Shown piece by piece: positions 60,089-64,000 of a stretch of 64,000 nucleotides of DNA. How positions within the stretch are numbered: position 1 is the stretch's first letter; every line of letters starts with the position of its first letter. Source of the DNA: Pogostemon cablin (Eukaryota; Streptophyta; Magnoliopsida; Lamiales; Lamiaceae); assembly GCA_023678885.1 (NCBI GenBank), contig CM042979.1:19645513-19709512 (forward strand). The letters run 5' to 3'. Below the pieces are notes generated by a model. That model had not been told where the DNA came from, did no database searches, and was given only the letters and a program-made list of their open reading frames with translations. Made by a program: the position numbers and the translations under genes.

Positions 60089-60298
60089 ATGGCATCCGCA
60101 ACCAAATTTCTAATTCAGACCCTTCTTCACCGATCCAGAATATATATCCGCCGCCCCGAAGGCGACGGAGTACGTGTCTTTTACCCCGCCACCACCTCCG
60201 CTAAAGCCATCGTGCCTACTCGGCTACTCCCCTTCCGAAAACAGTTTATGATATCAAGTATTTATCCGGGACCAAGGTCGCAATCGGCCCCTCATTAA
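60089..60298 (+). pseudogene. Short gene-like fragment of unknown product
   Basis: A 69-codon frame begins MASATKFLIQTLLHRSRIYI with an Arg/Ser-rich start that resembles a mitochondrial presequence. The local GC content rises clearly. Coding-like text seems to continue after the stop in other frames to about 60400 (KCTILKKADVQRGE), so a frameshifted copy of a larger gene is likely. The protein is not recognised. Confidence 0.35.
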
Positions 60299-60419
60299 GT
60301 GCACCATTTTGAAGAAGGCCGATGTGCAACGTGGGGAAGATGATGAAGGAGAAGGCTTTTGATCTGAGTGATATCTGAGGCCGTAGTACTTGACTGCGAA
60401 AATTTTCGAAGATGATAAC

Positions 60420-61093
60420 GCTATCAGTGGCGGATACCAGAAATAAACTTATGTGGTATGTCTTTAAATCTCTAAGCTCAGTTCGAGTATTTTGTGTTGA
60501 GGCATGGGGTTCTCAGATTACAAATAAATGAATGCGTTATGTCCGTTTCAATGTTGATTGCGTCTTTAAACATAAATAAGCTATCACCTATGTTTTCTCT
60601 CAAAATTTCTCTCTCTAAGAATACTCCCACTTCTCTCTCCTGAAAGCCCTAGCGCACATGGACGCCGCCGTTCCTGATTTGCATAGGGCTCCTGTTGCCT
60701 CTTCTCCGCCGTTCCAGTCTGGTGCTTCACGCGACAGATCGCAATCTTGCAATGGTCTCAGCCTTTGAAGGCTTCACCGTCAGCTGCTACTAACCCTTCC
60801 AGAATCGCTTTTGCTGACTCTTCTTCACACGGCAGATCACAATTTTGCGATGGTACTTAGCCTTCGTGGGAGTACCCCGTTATGCTCAACCAGCCTCTAC
60901 TTGGCCTTTTAGGAATCATTAAAAGTCAAAGACTTAACCTCACAACAATACTGGTTCTATACTTGGTAGAACTGCTCTACTAAGGAATGGTAGGTACCAA
61001 ATTTAACTTGAACCTCTACAGTTTCGTTGTCCCTTTGAACCAAGTTCCTGGGATCTCTAGTCATCATGGTTAGGTTTCTACTGTTTTAGCTTA
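60420..61093 (-). other. Sequence 3' of the copia pol fragment, possible LTR remnant
   Basis: The segment includes a GC-richer block (60640-60880) with two CGCGACAGATCGCAATCTTGC-like units. It lies just downstream, in minus orientation, of a copia RNase H end, where a 3' LTR would be expected. No matching second LTR is in the window. Confidence 0.3.
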
Positions 61094-62019
61094 TTACTTT
61101 GTGGATTTTAGCCCCATTCTTTCTAGCAATTTATTCATTTGATCTCGATTAATTGCTTTTGTAAGCGGATCCGCTATATTATCTTTTGACTTCATGTAGT
61201 CAATTGACATTACACCACTCGAGATCAATTGTCTCACTGTGTCATGTCGCCTACGGATATGCCTAGACTTTTCATTGTACATATCATTAAGAGCTCTTCT
61301 AGTTTGACTGTCACAATGTATCATCACTATAGGGACAGGTTTGTTCCAACATGGAATGTCTTCAAGGAAATTACGAAGCTATTCTGCTTCTTCCCTAACT
61401 TTATCTAGAGCTATGAACTCAGATTCCATTGTGGAACGGGTTATACAGGTCTGTTTTATAGACCTCCACGACACTGCTCCGCCTCCAATAGTGAATACGT
61501 ATCCACTCGTGGAAATGAGTCTTTTGTATCACATATCCAATTTGCATCACTGTACCCTTCGAGTACTGCTGGATACTTAGAATAGTGTAGCCCCACATCA
61601 AGAGTGTATTTTAGGTATCTCAACACACTTCTCAATGCTTTCCAGTGCTCATTGCTTGGGTTACTCGTATATCTACTCAATTTGTTAACTGAACACGCTA
61701 TTTCAGGACGCGTATAATTGGTTATGTACATTATGCTCCCTATAACCCTTGCATACTCAGATTGAGCCACTGGTTCATATTTATTCTTACTAAGGTGTAC
61801 ATTTGGATCCATGGGTGTCTTAGCTGGAGAATCATCAAATGTATTGAATTTCTTCAACACTTTCTCATTGTAATGAGATTGTGACAATGCAATTCCATCA
61901 GATGTTTTTTTAATTTTGATTCCAAGTATCACATTCACTATACCCATGTTCTTCATGTCAAAGTTTCGATTCAACATCCGTTTAGTGTCAACCACTATGC
62001 TAAAATTGTGGAAAGACAA
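61094..62019 (-). pseudogene. Copia pol fragment: end of RT and RNase H
   Basis: On the minus strand, VVDTKRMLNRNFDMKNMG and VILGIKIKK (RT thumb) are followed by ALSQSHYNEKVLKKF, GSIMYITNYTRPEIACSVN, HWKALRSVLRYLKYT and YSDANW (RNase H start). After a frameshift near 61440 come CDSQTRRALNDMYNEKSRHI and SKDNIADPLTK, the end of the polyprotein. RT upstream of the thumb is absent: homology stops near 61990-62019, where the palindrome array begins. It is a third copia lineage, unlike copia 1 and 2. Confidence 0.85.
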
Positions 62020-62640
62020 CGGGCAATCCCCGTTGTCGTAGTTCCTCTAGCTCCGTTGTTAATCCAGCAGTTGTTAAAGCTCTAGACTTTTAACAATGGG
62101 GGTTGAACCATTATCGTAGCATATATTTAACAACGGGGTATCCCCGTTGTTGTAGCTCTAAATTTCCGTTGTTAAAACTTGTGTTGATTACGAAAATACG
62201 TTTTAATAATGGAGAATCCCCATTGTTGTATCTATCTCTAACAATGGAGAATCCCCGTTGTCGTAGCCTTTAAGCTCCGTTGTCAATTCGGGAGTTGTTA
62301 AAGGTTCGAGACTTTTAACAACGGTGCTTGAACCGTTGTCGTAGCAACTCTTTCGCAATGGGGTATCCCCTTTGTTGTTAGTGACTTCCCCATTGTTGTA
62401 TCTTACTACGACAATGGTGATTTCCCGTTGTTATAGTCATTAATGTTCCATTGTCAATCCGACAGTTGTTAAAGGTTCCACACTTTTAACAATGGTGTTC
62501 GAGCCGTCGTTATAGCTTATGTTTAACAACGGTGAATCTCCGTTGTCATAGGTAGTATCTCCATTGTTGTTTGGAGTGGTGTTAAAACATGCAAGCTTTA
62601 ACAACGGGTAATCCCCGTTGTCATAGTCATTTTAATTTTT
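62011..62640. repeat. Array of about ten short palindromes (ACAACGG...CCGTTGT)
   Basis: Units of the form AACGGGG(T/A)ATCCCCGTTGT followed by (T/C)GTAG recur every 30-100 bp with AACAATGG/CCATTGT variants. Between them GTTGTTAAAG...CTTTTAAC inverted pairs also recur. Such palindromic subterminal arrays are typical of some CACTA transposon ends, but a clean CACTA terminus is not visible at 62011. Confidence 0.65.
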
Positions 62641-62937
62641 TTTAATTTCACCTGCTTCAAAATTTAATAAAAAATATAAAAACCATAATATATTATTGAA
62701 TCACCAATCCAAAGTATCATTATACATTACAAATTTAACAAAAAATCTATAATGTATTCTTCAAGATTCAAATAAATCAATATCATGTTACAAGTCCAGA
62801 CTAGACTTGTGCAAATAATAAACAAAACCTATCACTTAAAATCAGATAAGCATGTTATAATGAGAACCAAAACTGATTCTATGATATAATCTATTATGTA
62901 TGGGCTTTCCAATTCATCAGCTGCCATCACTGTTTTC

Positions 62938-63047
62938 TTAAAGCTCATGAGCTGCTGCAAGTTGTGTATCAGAAAGAATTGCTTGGAGGTCGACTATGCT
63001 AAATATATCTGTCGTATGAGCCACAATTTCCAAGTGAATGTCATTAA
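62938..63047 (-). pseudogene. Captured fragment resembling peroxin PEX1
   Basis: The minus-strand frame encodes DIHLEIVAHTTDIFSIVDLQ then AILSDTQLAAAHEL, ending at TAA 62938. It matches the helical lid segment of the second AAA domain of PEX1, the peroxisomal import-receptor ATPase ([23 protein letters not shown] in the family). The Walker motifs are not here. It begins after an AG acceptor near 63048. Substitutions at usually invariant residues (SGAD to SIVD) and the early stop suggest a decayed copy. Confidence 0.7.
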
Positions 63048-63360
63048 CTCAATCCAAAGGTAACGCAATAGAAACAATCAAATTAGGTTAATAAAGAAAA
63101 TGCATGTTGTTTTGGTTCAAAATTAAATACAACCTAGGTGAAATTATATTCAGATAGTGCTACAACGTAAGAGGACCAACCGAGATATATACCTAGGTTC
63201 TCAATTAATTCACACACTAAGTCACATTCAGGAGAGATTCTATATCATTTTCATATCAAAATATGCTTCCATTGAAAAAACTTCATACAGTATAACAGAA
63301 ATATTCAATTTAGAAAAATTGTAAGCAAAATGAGAAAGCAGAATACTTATCCTACCATAC

Positions 63361-63540
63361 CTCTGTCCTGTCTCGTATAACAAAGAGTGTGGTTTCACGA
63401 GGATTAAACATCTGCTTCATAACCTTTCAAAGTAAATCCAGATTATGATAGTGAGCAAAAATAAATATTTTCCAAGCTAATCTGAAATAGGAAGACATTC
63501 ACGCCTTAAACACAGTTTCCAGAAGAGGAATGACATGGTC
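63361..63540 (-). pseudogene. Captured fragment resembling ROOT HAIR DEFECTIVE 3 (RHD3/SEY1)
   Basis: Two minus-strand exon blocks are seen. One, ending near 63506, encodes VIPLLETVFK. The next (63423-63361), between an AAAG acceptor and a GAG/GTATGG donor, encodes VMKQMFNPRETTLFVIRDRT. Joined in order they resemble the end of the GTPase domain of plant RHD3 (KPLLKTVFQ...LFSPRKTTLLFVIRDKT), an atlastin-like ER-shaping GTPase. The P-loop region is absent. The first donor reads GC instead of GT. Confidence 0.6.
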
Positions 63541-63729
63541 TAGAAGTGGAAAATCTAACTGAGAAAATGAAATTGATATCTTGTCTGAACTTTAATCGCT
63601 ACAAAATCCAGTAATGAGTATCGGCTTGTGAAACACAAGAAAAATAGCACAAGTATGATACTGGAAATATAAACATCATAAATCATTCAATTAAAAGCTT
63701 TTTAAAGTTGGCTATAATTTTAACATAAA

Positions 63730-64000
63730 CTATGAATCATAAAAGTCAATATACGTCAATGGCTCTTTGCACAGAGCTAGCCTCCGGCCTTCCTCAAATT
63801 CCATAAAGCCAAAATAAAATTGTTGTTGCTGTATTAAGATGCCAAGAACATAATCACAGGCCTGTTGTGTACTTATAAAAGCAATAAATACAGATTCATA
63901 TGCATTGTTCATAAGTGATTGTCAACTATTTTTAGTAGTGAACTTTACCCTTGAGAGCAGCTCAATCGCTGTTTTGAACTCTAAATGACCTTGCATAGGC
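63730..64000 (-). other. Exon-like blocks of unknown origin at the window edge
   Basis: Minus-strand text PMQGHLEFKTAIELLS (63998-63950) ends near a GGTAAAG donor. A second block (63905-63730) contains QACDYVLGILIQ and FYFGFMEFEEGRRLALCKEP. They could be exons of another copied gene or of a real gene continuing beyond 64000. Confidence 0.3.

Noticed and set aside
60425..60436. Isolated CAGTGGCGGA word as another TIR element
   Set aside because: No matching inverted end found nearby.
62011..62640. CRISPR-like repeat array
   Set aside because: Units are palindromic, variable in sequence and spacing, and in plant nuclear DNA next to transposon fragments.

Overview
The window is AT-rich nuclear DNA from a flowering plant, probably a eudicot. 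Three things point there: plant-type Ty1/copia and Ty3/gypsy retrotransposons, CACTA (En/Spm) DNA transposons carrying plant TNP2 and Transposase_24 families, and intron-bearing fragments of plant genes. I found no clearly intact host gene, no rRNA, no CRISPR and no functional tRNA. Almost everything is transposon sequence inserted into other transposons.

The main structure is a multi-level nest held together by target-site duplications (TSDs). (1) Gypsy element A starts with its 5' LTR at 1513-3345 and a tRNA-Asp-type primer site at 3352. Its gag begins at 3510 and is cut at 4910. (2) Copia element 1 fills 4911-51742, with LTRs at 4911-6283 and 50357-51742 and the TSD CTCTG on both sides. 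Gypsy A gag resumes at 51748. (3) Two elements sit inside copia 1. One is gypsy B (6338-15591), a relative of A that has gag but no pol and whose 3' LTR is itself split by a solo LTR (12124-13975, TSD GTGTG). The other is CACTA-1 (17282-47403, TSD CTA), which splits the copia 1 gag. (4) CACTA-1 carries a broken Transposase_24 gene (18060-23106, minus) and a broken TNP2 transposase (38613-42249, minus). The TNP2 gene holds a solo LTR (41131-41509, TSD GACTC). (5) Copia 2 (24319-32246, TSD AATTG) is inserted in CACTA-1. Its two 513-bp LTRs differ at only three positions by eye, although its polyprotein is full of stops. Several MITEs decorate 33.4-35.8 kb.

CACTA-1 also holds fragments of ordinary plant genes on the plus strand, with introns: NADP-malic enzyme (43001-43739) and an ABCG24/28-type transporter (36556-36840). 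Downstream, a second CACTA end of the same family (52787) interrupts gypsy A. Beyond it are a possible acyl-CoA synthetase exon (55022-55130, minus), further MITEs and a hAT-like element (58099-59017). At the right edge there is a copia pol fragment (61094-62019, minus) and a striking array of short palindromes (62011-62640). Minus-strand fragments resembling PEX1 and RHD3 follow the array, which suggests a third gene-capturing element running off the window.

The most interesting candidates are the gene-fragment capture by CACTA-type elements, a series of five stem-loops in the copia 1 leader (16422-16735) of which at least two share a C-rich apical loop, a TCGACC palindrome shared between the LTR and gag of the gypsy family, and the palindrome array at 62.0-62.6 kb. 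All calls come from reading the sequence; no database search was run.
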